Shown in pieces: positions 24,401-30,837 of a DNA stretch of 64,000 nt. Below the pieces are notes generated by a model that was not told the origin of the DNA, ran no database searches, and was given only the letters and a program-made list of their open reading frames with translations. Where the stretch lies: positions 32,676,819 through 32,740,818 of the forward strand of contig OZ038390.1 in the NCBI GenBank assembly GCA_964036045.1, read 5' to 3'. Both the position numbers and the translations under genes were made by a program. Numbering within the stretch: position 1 is the stretch's first letter; the number at the start of each line of letters is the position of its first letter. The stretch is from Eutreptiella sp. 'Long Island Sound 2002' (Eukaryota; Euglenozoa; Euglenophyceae; Eutreptiales; Eutreptiaceae).

Positions 24401-26376
24401 CCTTAAGGACAGCCCTGGGGAGGGGAAGTCCAGGCCGGCATGTGCTTGGCAGGTGCAGGGGCTGTGGGCTCCGTTGCTACCCCCTTCCACATCAGCGATG
24501 GGAGTTGCAGAGGCCCTTTGACCGGCGTGCCACATCGCCCAGGCTGGTGCGCGGGGTTCAGATGCAGGGCAACGGGGCTGCAGTGCACGGGGGTGCGGAA
24601 GAGAAGGTCGGAGGCGTTCCACGGGCAGGGCGGTCCTTAAGGGACCAGATTTTTTTTTTTTTTGCTAAGGACCGCCCTTAAGGACCGCCCCAAGGGACCA
24701 CCAACCGCCAGCCGCCAACTCCCATCAACCGACACCAGCCGCCAACCACCAACCGCCACCAGCCGCCGCCAACCGCCAGCGGCGACCAACCGCCAACTGC
24801 CAACCACTGCCAACCGCCACCAACCACCAATCACCAACCACCAACCGCCGCCAACCACCACCAAGCGCCACCAACCGCCAGTTGCCAACTGCCAACCGCC
24901 AACTGCCGCCAACCGCCAACCGCCAACCGCCACCAACCATGGTTGAGCACATGGAGTGCCCGCGGGCTTTTTTGGGAAAACTGGTTCCGGAACACTTCTT
25001 TTCCTTTTTTTTTTCCCGTTAAGGACCGCCCTGTCCACGGGTGCGACCGCCAGGGGCTGCCAGAGGGTCTACTGCACAGGGATGCGCATGCATGCAGCGG
25101 TGGTGGTGCCGCTGGGGGGCGGCAGAAGTGCGTGCACGACAGACTCACCGCCGTCGGTTAGCTACCAACCGCCGACTGTGTGGAATAGTGCGTGTGGGGG
25201 GGCTGCCCCAATCGGACCTTGGGCATGTGACGTGCCGCGGGGAAAAGCCGCGGCACCTCCATCCCTCCCATCATCCCCATCCTCCTCCTCCTCCTCCCAG
25301 TGGCCCCCTTAACTGACTTTTGTTTGTTTCCGGTACATTTGGTGGTTGTTTGACGCGGGTTTGGGGAAGGGGGCGAGAGCATGGGAGGGGCGTTTAGGGG
25401 TTGGTTTGCCTGTGTCTGCCTGGCATCGCAGGGGGACTCTTAGAGATCTTCCAGCCCCCCCCCCCCCCCACCCGCCACTCTAATACATCTTTGTGGCAAG
25501 CGCAAAGAACGAGATTTTTTTGCGATTTTTTTTTTGCGGACAAGGGCTCCCCAGTGAAAATAAATATTTTTTTGCATTCTGCATTTTTTGCCGAAAACAA
25601 CACCTTGTGCCTCGTCCCATTCATTTCTCTGCTGCAACAAGAAGACCAGGGAGCGGCTTACTCTGCCCCTTTACCCCCCGTGCCCCCCCCCCCCCCTTTC
25701 AGTGCGGTGCGCCATGGGGACGTGGCCTCCGTCCTGAGGTCTCCTCCGTAGAGGCTCTGCCCTGCCGCTATGGGGGGTCCCTCCGCAGGCCCTTGGCACC
25801 CGGCGCTACCCCGGACCCCTCACCTGACCCCCACTCCCCCGGAGAAGCCCCAACGGCCACTGGTGTTGCCCGGCCTGCGTTGCCATGCTCGGCCGTGGGT
25901 GCGTCCAGGGCGCTAGGTCCACGGCCGCCACACGCTGGCACGCCACCGCCACCACCGGCCGCTGCCCCCGGCACCAGGGGTGCATTGGAAGGGAGGTAGG
26001 CAACCCCCCCCCCCCCCCCTCCAGGGCGCCCAGCCTACGCCCAGCCACTGTCCCCCTGACGGCAAGTGCCAGACTCAACGGCATTTGTAACCGACAGTAA
26101 CCGCCCCAAACCGCTTTGGCAACCTCCTCCAACCGCCTGTCTGACCGCTCCCGAGGCCTTCTCTGAGGTACCTTCCCTTCTAATGCATCCCTGCCCGGCA
26201 CTGCTGCCCCATGTGCGTTCAGGAGAGCCCATGAGAAGCTGCGGGACAATCCGCGAACGGCCGCGATGCTGGAGTCCCTGGCACAAGTGTTGGAGCACGA
26301 CACGGCGGCGGCGGCGCGGGAGAACGCTGCGCGGGCGGTCAGAAGGGACGCGGGGGCGGCACTCGACGACATCTGA
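9234..26376 (+). CDS. Plastid-type RNA polymerase sigma-70 factor, eight exons, 5' end not found
   Basis: Join of 9234-9414, 11323-11426, 13930-14055, 15333-15389, 17324-17413, 20659-20741, 22283-22369 and 26223-26376. This gives 882 bases, 293 residues plus TGA. All seven introns are GT-AG with phases 1,0,0,0,0,2,2, and the frame stays open throughout. Residues about 31-95 are region 2 (RLLDLNLPLCSSIAKKY, GLVEAVDRFQPSLGNKF, FAYSWIDNSIKQL). Residues 96-156 are region 3, 157-186 region 3.2, and 187-260 region 4 (MLTPREQRVIMTRYGF, then the helix-turn-helix IARELGVSAEAIRMILK and KRAHEKLRDNP). By family knowledge it recruits RNA polymerase to -10/-35 promoters; a nuclear, intron-containing copy implies a plastid target. 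The transit peptide and start codon must lie upstream and were not identified. The introns total 16.3 kb and are full of repeats. Confidence 0.88.
9468..10048. mobile_element. Nested MITE-like elements in sigma intron 1 (families 1, 2 and 3)
   Basis: The outer ends are the family 1 inverted repeats (aggaagtattagaatggc at 9468 and ttctaatacttccct at about 10034), and the family 1 core lies at about 9928-10030. Between the left end and the core sit a family 3 unit (about 9590-9700) and a complete family 2 unit (9719-9909). The order implies that the latter two inserted into, or next to, an older family 1 element. Confidence 0.55.
9719..9909. mobile_element. MITE-like element, family 2, inverted relative to the copy at 6310
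   Basis: Starts ggatacattggaaggg and ends cccttctaatgcgcccctg. The interior is the reverse complement of the 6310-6513 copy: cggcaagtgcc, cacttgtaaccgacagtaacc, then gcctgtctaac. The poly-G/C run lies at the other end, as inversion requires. Confidence 0.6.
11323..11426 (+). CDS. Sigma factor exon B (regions 2.2-2.4)
   Basis: Acceptor cacctctacag, donor gtatgt, phase 1 in and phase 0 out. The split Gly codon gives SMGYTGLVEAVDRF, then SLGNKFSSFAYSWIDNSI. This corresponds to the core-binding and -10 melting segment (eGtlGLlrAvekFdp-rG-kFstYAywWIrqaI). The aromatic residues used in promoter melting are partly kept (F, Y, W). Confidence 0.9.
11833..12431 (-). CDS. Transposon-derived protein: HTH region plus C-terminal zinc finger
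   Basis: Minus-strand ORF 11833-12273 (146 aa). It reads TVYGWLKYFQKNGDYFHTQ and KRGRKRILSQTECAEVQDAI, which look like a transposase-type helix-turn-helix followed by the basic linker of Tc1-like DNA-binding regions. It ends in a finger with Cys-x-Cys-x7-Cys-x2-Cys-x4-Cys-x2-Cys-x3-His. A second frame just upstream (12204-12431) seems to continue the N-terminal part (WKDEYTKQLLIGQGNMAFL), so one frameshift is likely. No DDE catalytic core was found. It lies antisense within intron 2 of the sigma gene. The second half of the finger has exactly the spacing seen in the transposase at 53.6 kb. Confidence 0.5.
12641..12733. mobile_element. MITE family 1 core fragment
   Basis: Contains accaaagtgaccgtcgtggg, then ggccatttttggtacacaaa. 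The right inverted repeat is missing and the following 150 bases are a GCGCCCTGCAGCCGCC-type repeat, which also occurs in the opposite arrangement at about 10800-10960. Confidence 0.5.
13384..13863. mobile_element. MITE-like element, family 2, apparently split by an insertion
   Basis: The left end (agggatgcattgggaggga) and the family interior run to about 13562. A matching right end (cttccaatgcatccc) appears only at about 13848-13863. About 285 bases of unrelated sequence lie between. It is close to the acceptor of sigma exon C. Confidence 0.45.
13930..14055 (+). CDS. Sigma factor exon C (end of region 2.4, region 3)
   Basis: Acceptor gcttgcgtacag, donor gtgtac, phase 0 at both ends, 42 codons. 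Reads SLVRVPPSRYPQMAEYKRLV, then REFEDKHGVAPTDDHMAQ. The VRVPPSRY stretch matches the IRlPvh segment before region 3, and HGVAPTDDHMA matches the lgRePTdeElA helix. Confidence 0.9.
14350..14730 (+). other. Protein-like open frames nested in sigma intron 3 (possible MYND-like cysteines)
   Basis: After an acceptor-like cctgacgcag at about 14410 one frame reads QCKGCGSSAQVLRCSPGAC, the cysteine pattern that opens a MYND finger. An overlapping frame downstream reads IRKHMAEKYTKQGLALM, then LVRRAGATYRRLCEAHFLE, and stays open to about 14730. Joining them would need a very short intron or a frameshift. It could be a relic exon, a nested gene or chance; I cannot decide. Confidence 0.3.
15118..15215. 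mobile_element. MITE family 1 core fragment
   Basis: Words agaccaaagggaccatcg, cgaaatttac and ggccattgttggtgcacaaa in family order, flanked by C runs. The inverted-repeat ends are not recognisable. It lies about 120 bases upstream of sigma exon D. Confidence 0.5.
15333..15389 (+). CDS. Sigma factor exon D (region 3.1 helix, 19 codons)
   Basis: Acceptor ctgtcgtgcag, donor gtatgc, phase 0 at both ends. Reads EMGVSVAKIQLLQRSKQLM, the equivalent of eMgis-ekvrellraaqepvSL in bacterial factors. Short, but flanked by correctly phased partners on both sides. Confidence 0.85.
15595..15765. repeat. Dispersed repeat, family 3 (AGGCCAATAGGCGCCGCC ... CCTTGTGCCAAC-poly-C)
   Basis: Contains gcggatgcctgtttgtcat, gaggccaataggcgccgcc and aaggccttgtgccaacccc. 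Other copies are at about 9590-9700, 16958-17035, 18462-18560 and, diverged, 26935-27055. A short inverted piece lies at about 15936-15967. All end in a C (or G) run. Confidence 0.6.
17324..17413 (+). CDS. Sigma factor exon E (region 3.2)
   Basis: Acceptor tcgtgccacag, donor gtgtgg, phase 0 at both ends, 30 codons. Reads GGNIQSVDDDPARITTPDLQ, then ADAHEPVFVE. It is acidic and in the place of the region 3.2 finger (SLDtPig-d-ds-lgDfieDe-aPsPee), which projects toward the polymerase active centre. Joins directly to exon F to give EPVFVERDNEWVQTL. Confidence 0.8.
17518..17705. repeat. A/T-rich CCTAGTAAAA / TTTTACTAGG palindromic cluster, copy 1
   Basis: Alternating aacctagtaaaaa and tttttactaggt units, each the inverse of the other. 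They can fold into several hairpins. A second cluster lies at about 18275-18422. Both are in intron 5 of the sigma gene and contrast sharply with the GC-rich surroundings. Confidence 0.75.
17800..18170. repeat. Dispersed repeat with GAATGCGGGGGTGACGTAGCA core, two units
   Basis: Two units share gagaatgcgggggtgacgta, gcatttccgcc and cttctgattttgttccc. The same core forms a tandem array at about 52590-53030. The start of the block (ggtcctttaggacc, gttaaggaccgcc) resembles the ends of the family 4 MITEs. Confidence 0.6.
18275..18422. repeat. A/T-rich CCTAGTAAAA palindromic cluster, copy 2
   Basis: Starts gacctagtaagg and ends with three direct tttactaggtttt-type units. Same composition and words as 17518-17705. 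Confidence 0.7.
19690..19965 (+). repeat. Segment duplicated at 28862-29150, copy 1
   Basis: About 275 bases nearly identical to 28862-29150. The + frame reads GDGFGSLFLRGGSQYRMYDA, then DVASLLTHKGSFTLHLTD in both copies with few changes, so it may once have been coding. The product is not recognised. This copy lies in intron 5 of the sigma gene just before the 16-bp minisatellite. Confidence 0.7.
19985..20480. repeat. 16-bp minisatellite, about 31 units
   Basis: The unit cacccgccacacgatg is repeated almost perfectly, with single changes (gatgcatcc, gaagcaccc) in a few units. Because 16 is not a multiple of 3 the peptide repeat is 16 residues and every frame on both strands is open. It ends about 180 bases before sigma exon F. 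Confidence 0.95.
20659..20741 (+). CDS. Sigma factor exon F (region 4.1)
   Basis: Acceptor ctcctgcgcag, donor gtcgtt, phase 0 in and phase 2 out. Reads RDNEWVQTLVGYMLSMLTP, then REQRVIMTR. This matches lreaLeevLdtLtpREreVlrlRfG. The split Arg codon (AG/G) is completed by the first base of exon G. Confidence 0.92.
20742..22282. other. Sigma intron 6; no gene recognised
   Basis: Holds a 209-codon open frame (20922-21551) and a minus-strand frame (21113-21490) without recognisable motifs, a ggcggttggcggtcaa segment near 21620, and three 19-bp tandem units (ataacaagaggggcagagc) at 21987-22042. Confidence 0.5.
22283..22369 (+). CDS. Sigma factor exon G (region 4.2, helix-turn-helix)
   Basis: Acceptor tgtgtgtctttag, donor gtgtgt, phase 2 at both ends. 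Reads YGFDQAPQSNAAIARELGV, then SAEAIRMIL. This is the -35-recognition helix-turn-helix (RfGld---tleeIgrelGVsrErIRqie). The last codon is split AA/G and finishes as Lys in exon H. Confidence 0.92.
22678..22742. repeat. Short tandem GCAATTTTTC-like repeat
   Basis: About six imperfect units of cgcaatttttcgca type in a row, A/T-rich, inside sigma intron 7. Confidence 0.8.
22743..24158. other. Part of sigma intron 7; nothing assigned
   Basis: No protein-like exon with flanking splice signals was found. A polypyrimidine acceptor-like site at about 23581 followed by QRLTRVAQ looked at first like the end of region 4 but is out of phase. An agttcgagccc B-box-like word at about 24048 hints at a tRNA-derived fragment. 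Confidence 0.4.
24159..24416. mobile_element. MITE-like element, family 4 (TIR GGGCTGTCYTTAAG)
   Basis: Starts gggctgtctttaag and ends ccttaaggacagccc. Next to the left end is a short internal pair (caaaggacagcccttaagg), then a block of ccaaccgcc words at about 24228-24305. Two relatives follow at 24628-25031 and 27507-27710. Confidence 0.65.
24628..25031. mobile_element. MITE-like element, family 4, with a CAACCGCC minisatellite core
   Basis: Left end gggcggtccttaaggg, right end cgttaaggaccgccc, about 13-bp inverted repeats. The interior at about 24698-24938 is a degenerate (ccaaccgcc/accaaccac)n array. The pairing of the same two ends with the same array in the 24159 element argues that the array is part of the element. 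Confidence 0.7.
25977..26193. mobile_element. MITE-like element, family 2, complete
   Basis: Left end aggggtgcattggaaggga, right end tcccttctaatgcatccct, inverted repeats of about 18 bp with one or two mismatches. Same orientation as the 9719-9909 copy. It ends only about 30 bases before the acceptor of the last sigma exon. Confidence 0.7.
26223..26376 (+). CDS. Sigma factor terminal exon H (end of region 4.2, C-tail, stop)
   Basis: Acceptor catgtgcgttcag. Its first base completes AA/G as Lys. Reads RAHEKLRDNPRTAAMLESL, then an Ala-rich helical tail ending GAALDDI and TGA at 26374-26376. The join IRMILKRAHEKLRDNPRTA matches IRqIEkrAleKLRhp-R-e, which fixes the splice choice across a 3.85-kb intron. 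The tail is about 30 residues longer than usual for the family. Confidence 0.88.
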
Positions 26377-27190
26377 GCCCCCGGCAAAGAGAGGCCGAGG
26401 GCGGGGGTGGGTGCGGGGCTGCGCACGGGGGCACGCAGCGCATGGGCGCGGGGTCATGGCAGCGCAACCCTCCCACGTCGCAGCTTACTGCGCGTGTATG
26501 GGCCCTGGTGAGGCTGGCGCTTGAAGGGGGGTGGGGGGGCACCCGCACGCGCACGCTCTTTGGGGTGACGATCAGCCCTGCAAACCTCCTCCCTCCGCGA
26601 CCAACGGTCCTCCAACCGGTTTTTACCCGCCGTGCATTGCCCCAGAACCGCTTTTCCAACCGCTGGTAACCGCCTCTGCAACGCCCCTTTAACCCCCTTT
26701 AACTCCTCAGAAACATGGCCCTGGTGCCCACCTCCTGCACACGTCCAGGGTGTCAACAGTCCCGCACTCCATCTATGGCTTTGGTGGGAGCCCCCCCCCC
26801 CCCCTCCGCATGGACCCGACACAGAGCAGTGAACCAGGGACAGTCCAGGGGCTCCATTGGCACACCCGACCGAGGGAAAGGAAGGGTGGGAAGGGAGATA
26901 TGGATGGGCCAAACAGGGAGGGCACGAGGTGGTGAGAAGCCGATGGGCGCCGCCGCCTCTGGAGGGAGAGGGTTGAAGGGAAGCGCAGCGAGAGGCCCAT
27001 CGGCGCCGCCAGCTGCAGACAGCAACACAACCCGGCCTCATGCCCCCCCCCCCCCCTGTGCAACGACCCCCGTGCACCATCACCAGCCCCTGGGCCGACA
27101 GTATTACGCCTTTCTTCAGTGCCCAAGGCCTGCCCCGCACCCAAACAGTGGACCCTCGCAGGTCATCGTGCAGAGGGGGCGGGGGGGGGG

Positions 27191-27357
27191 GTATTAGAAT
27201 GGCCGTAGGGGGAAGGGGGGGGCCCCCGGCCCCCCAGATCAAAGTGACCGTCGCGTGAAAAAACGAAATTTACCATCGGGAAATTCTTGTCGGGCCATTT
27301 TTGGTACACACACTAATCGGTCTCAGACCCCCCCTCCCCCCCCTTCCAATACTTCCC
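27191..27357. mobile_element. MITE-like element, family 1
   Basis: Left end gtattagaatggccgta, right end ttccaatacttccctgg. Core words are atcaaagtgaccgtcg and ggccatttttggtacacaca. It is similar in length to the 4162-4298 copy. Confidence 0.6.
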
Positions 27358-27506
27358 TGGGGCTGGGGGCCATTCGGTGGGGTACATTTTCTGTCTCCGC
27401 CAAAGGCACTGTCACGGGACATCTCTTTCCTCTGGTCCCTCGTGTGTTCGTCTCGCCCCCACGAGGGCAAGGGACTTGAGGTATCCCTCTGCATTGCACG
27501 GCGCAT

Positions 27507-27710
27507 GGGGCTGTCCTTGAGAACCGAGATATTTCTTTTGCCCCCCCCCCCCCCCCCCCAAGGACGGCCCGGAGGTCATTGGCAGCAGGATTCGTTGGAC
27601 CGACGACGGTTGACACTCAGGCGACGGCAGTTGGCCGATGACCGACTCTGCGGAGGTTCGCGTGTACCAGAGGCCGGCTGGTTATTATTTTTTATCTTCA
27701 GGACAGCCCC
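27507..27710. mobile_element. MITE-like element, family 4
   Basis: Left end ggggctgtccttgag, right end cttcaggacagcccc, inverted repeats of about 14 bp with one mismatch. It contains a 19-C run and a gacggttgacactcaggcga segment instead of the ccaaccgcc array. Confidence 0.65.
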
Positions 27711-27921
27711 GATGGCGCGGCTGCTGACCCGAACCGGCGTACTCGTCCTGTTTTAAAGCAGCCTCCGGGTGTCGAAACCGACGGACTGGCTGTGCCACGA
27801 CGCGCTCGAGTGCATGATGTGCCGTTGGGGGGGGGTGGTTCCTTCGCAGACCCTTGTGCGTGCAGGGGACGACGGGGGACGTATGGGGGTGGGGTTGGGG
27901 GGGGGGGCGAGCAAAGCAACC

Positions 27922-28446
27922 GACTACAATTTTTCCGCCATCAGTCATGCTGACCTGTTGCAACTAGTTGAATTTCCCTGTGCTAGGACAGCTATTGCTG
28001 GGCTGCTGGCCAAGCTTGGCGGCGGTCATTGGCCATACCTATGGGCGGGTCTTTTAGTGCACAATCTGCAGACCTGTACTGCATTTAGAAATTTCATCTT
28101 GCAAAGGCCCGATCTCGACAGTGGGGAACCATGTCGACTACTTCTGGTGGCTACCCTGTTTGGTGCAATGCTGCAGGCCGCATTATGGCTCTGGCTCAAT
28201 TTCGTGACAAGATTATTTTTGCTGCAGCAGGACCCGGTGCAGCCAGTGCAATGTGCGATGTGCAGCACGTTGACTGATATAGGGGCGCTCCGCGTGTTGT
28301 GCCCATGCATGAAAGGGCCGATGACCCTTGCACATCGTTGTGCATGTCGCAAAGCCTGCATGCGCTGGAGATCTGCATGCATAGGACTTATGGACAGGGC
28401 TCCTGTGTTGCCCATCCATCAGCTTTCACCGCTGATTGGAGTCTGA
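27922..28446 (+). CDS. Possible RING-CH (MARCH-like) membrane protein, partial or frameshifted
   Basis: One frame stays open to TGA. It has hydrophobic segments (YLWAGLLVHNLQ and LLLVATLFGAMLQAALWLWL), then cysteines in the order CAMC...LCPCMKGPMTLAH and CACRKACMRW. The PC-x-KGp---H--C----W pattern resembles the second half of a RING-CH zinc domain, found in membrane-bound E3 ubiquitin ligases (PCrCkGs---vHq-Cl-rW). Spacing between the CPC pair and Gly is one residue longer than usual. Another hydrophobic frame (LYTSLLINCLAFISSWGG) follows at about 28500-28700 in a different phase, consistent with an intron or frameshift. MARCH domains are normally N-terminal, which this is not, so the call is tentative. 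Confidence 0.3.
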   Translation, partial: DYNFSAISHADLLQLVEFPCARTAIAGLLAKLGGGHWPYLWAGLLVHNLQTCTAFRNFILQRPDLDSGEPCRLLLVATLFGAMLQAALWLWLNFVTRLFLLQQDPVQPVQCAMCSTLTDIGALRVLCPCMKGPMTLAHRCACRKACMRWRSACIGLMDRAPVLPIHQLSPLIGV

Positions 28447-28861
28447 AGTTAGGACCACCTCTGCAGTCTGCATGGGCTGTACAGGATGCCAGGTTGGCTA
28501 ACCTATACACAAGTCTATTGATCAATTGCCTTGCCTTCATCAGCTCCTGGGGCGGCCTACTCGTGAGCTGTGCTGCTTGGATGAACATGGGACTCCTTTG
28601 TCGCCATTCTGTTCCCATCGCTCTCCGCGCTGCCCACCGTGCGCTGACTTGTGTCGTGGCCCGTACACATTACGCAGTGGAACCCAGCCGGAAGTACATC
28701 TCCTTTTAATGCCCCATTTATCTGCCTCTGAGCCCAGAGTTGCCTTTTTGATCTGTCGATGGCTACAGCGTTGCCTTTGCTTGGAATGGCTATCGCTATG
28801 CTTCATTTCACGCGAGCCACGACGGTCCCCACACTGAGTGGTGCGGTGACTGGAGTGATGA

Positions 28862-29150
28862 CTGTGCTTTCCGGTGATGGCTTTGGTTCGCTGTTCCTCC
28901 GCGGCGGGTCCCAGTATCGCATGTATGACGCTGGTGATGTTGCCTCCCTTCTCACGCAAACAGGTTCATTCACGTTGCATCTCACAGACGTTTTTGCGAA
29001 AGGCGCCCAGGCCCGCTTTTCGGCTGTTGACAAGCTTTTCTTTCCCCCTTGTGGACTGCATGTGCTGCCTGTTGTGCTGACGTCTCGCCAACCAACGCCA
29101 CCACACGTGACAGCTCACACGTCACCATACGGTGGGGGGGGGCGCGCCTG
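28862..29150 (+). repeat. Segment duplicated from 19690-19965, copy 2
   Basis: Starts ccggtgatggctttggttcg and ends in agctcacacgtcaccatacgg, nearly identical to 19690-19965 (acaggttc for aaaggttc, ttcggctg for tttggctg, and similar). Flanks differ, so this is a dispersed element or segmental copy. Confidence 0.75.
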
Positions 29151-30624
29151 GTAAGTGGCGCGCAGCACGGCCCAGCACCGGCCGCCCACCGCCCGCCGGT
29201 GGGCAGCCACGATGCCCCACCGAAGTGCAGTCAACCGGCACTTCCAATGCCCCTGCCCCCCCCCCCCCCCGCTGCCCCTGCAAATCAATAACCCGCCGGC
29301 CTTTGGGATTTGCGTGACCCCTGGCGCCTGAAACTGCCTGAGACACGGCTCGCATGGCTGACCGAAGCGCCCGTGAATGGGGTACCGGGCACCTGCAGTG
29401 ACGCCGCAATGCGCAAAACCGGACGGTCACCCCAACCTCCACCTCCACCTCCTCCTCATCACTTGACCCGATACAGTTTTTGACTCATCGGAATGTCCTG
29501 CAGAAGCACGTGGATGTTGAAGAGTACTGCTGAGGACGGGCACAGGCACTGGAATCAGCACCAGCAGTGACCGCAGCACTGCCCACAGCCATGGGGCCGG
29601 CCTGCGAGGCAGCAGGAGGCGGCAGCTGAACTGCAGTCCCGCAAGAAGGGGCGCAGTGCCCCCGAAGAAAATGGTGCCCCACGTCGCGTATGCAACTGTA
29701 TGCCTGGGCATACGCACACATCGGGACTGGGTGTGGGCGAGGGGGCTGCCAGCAACAGGGGTGGGCAAGTGAAGAGAGCTTTTAGCGAGTTCTCACAGGA
29801 AAGGGGGGCTGTACGAGTGAATGTCGTGAGAGACCGGGGACACTGGGGCTGGGGTGGCGGCAGCGGCAGCCATTGCCAAGAGCGGTAGCAGCCCCACCAG
29901 CGCTGCCATGGCGGTCACCAGTACCAGCTGCAGCCACCCAAATGTATTTGCCCCACCTGTTCAAACCCTGCATCCCCCTGGGCCCATGAAATGGTGCCCG
30001 GGGCCTCACACCGACAGTTGGAATGGTCGTCCATGCTCTCTCCGGTCCTCCATACCCCCCCCCCCCCCTGCCCTATGGCCGCCTCCAAGCTCAAGTGCAG
30101 CTGAAAACCTGGGGTTTAGCAACTTTTTTAGTGGCGGGAAAAGGATTTCTCGGCGCCTTCAGTGCATACCATACACTGTTTACTTGTTGAATATATTTGA
30201 ATATTGGCTGACATGCAGCAGCCATTGAATATGATGGAGCAACTGTTGATATCTGCCCGTGATTCTGCTCCCTGGTACGAATATGTGATCCTGTGATCCT
30301 GAGTCAGTGCCTGATGAGACACTGTCCGATAATTTGTCTGATGTCTCCCATTCAGACAGTGACTTAGATTCCTCATCATCATCAAGTTCCAACTCCACTT
30401 CCACTACAGATGGAGGCTCCAGTATCGGGGAGTCTAATTCTGATTGGCCACAGAGATCACTGTGATTTGGCATGAGATGGTGCATGTCCCGCTTTGTTGT
30501 ATCTGTTATGTATTAGTTAGACGAGGGAACCCTGAAATGACCTGCAATGATGAATTGGCTTGGTTTACTACGAACAAGATGACATTTTCATGTGTGAGTG
30601 GTTCATTGCCCGATGAATTTTTTG
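29151..30624. other. Unassigned stretch
   Basis: A minus-strand frame at 30180-30485 is rich in Asp, Glu and Ser (VEVELELDDDEESKSLSEWE) and recalls the acidic tails of the LINE proteins nearby, but no domain is visible. Nothing else is supported. Confidence 0.3.
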
Positions 30625-30631
30625 TTCCCTA

Positions 30632-30830
30632 GATGCACTTAGAGGCACCTACATGCACTTAAATGCACTTAGATGCACTTAGATTAACTTAGATGCACTT
30701 ACATGCATAGATGCACTTAGAGGCACTTGGAGGCACTTGGATGCACTTAGATGCACTTAGATGCACTTAGAGGCACTAATAGGCACTTACATGCACTTAG
30801 ATGCACTTAGATGCACTTACATGCACTTAC
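30632..30830. repeat. 10-bp minisatellite TGCACTTAGA, block 1
   Basis: About 20 degenerate units of atgcacttag with variants (aggcactt, acatgcactt). It ends at a C run where the LINE relic begins. Confidence 0.9.
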
Positions 30831-30837
30831 CCCCCCC

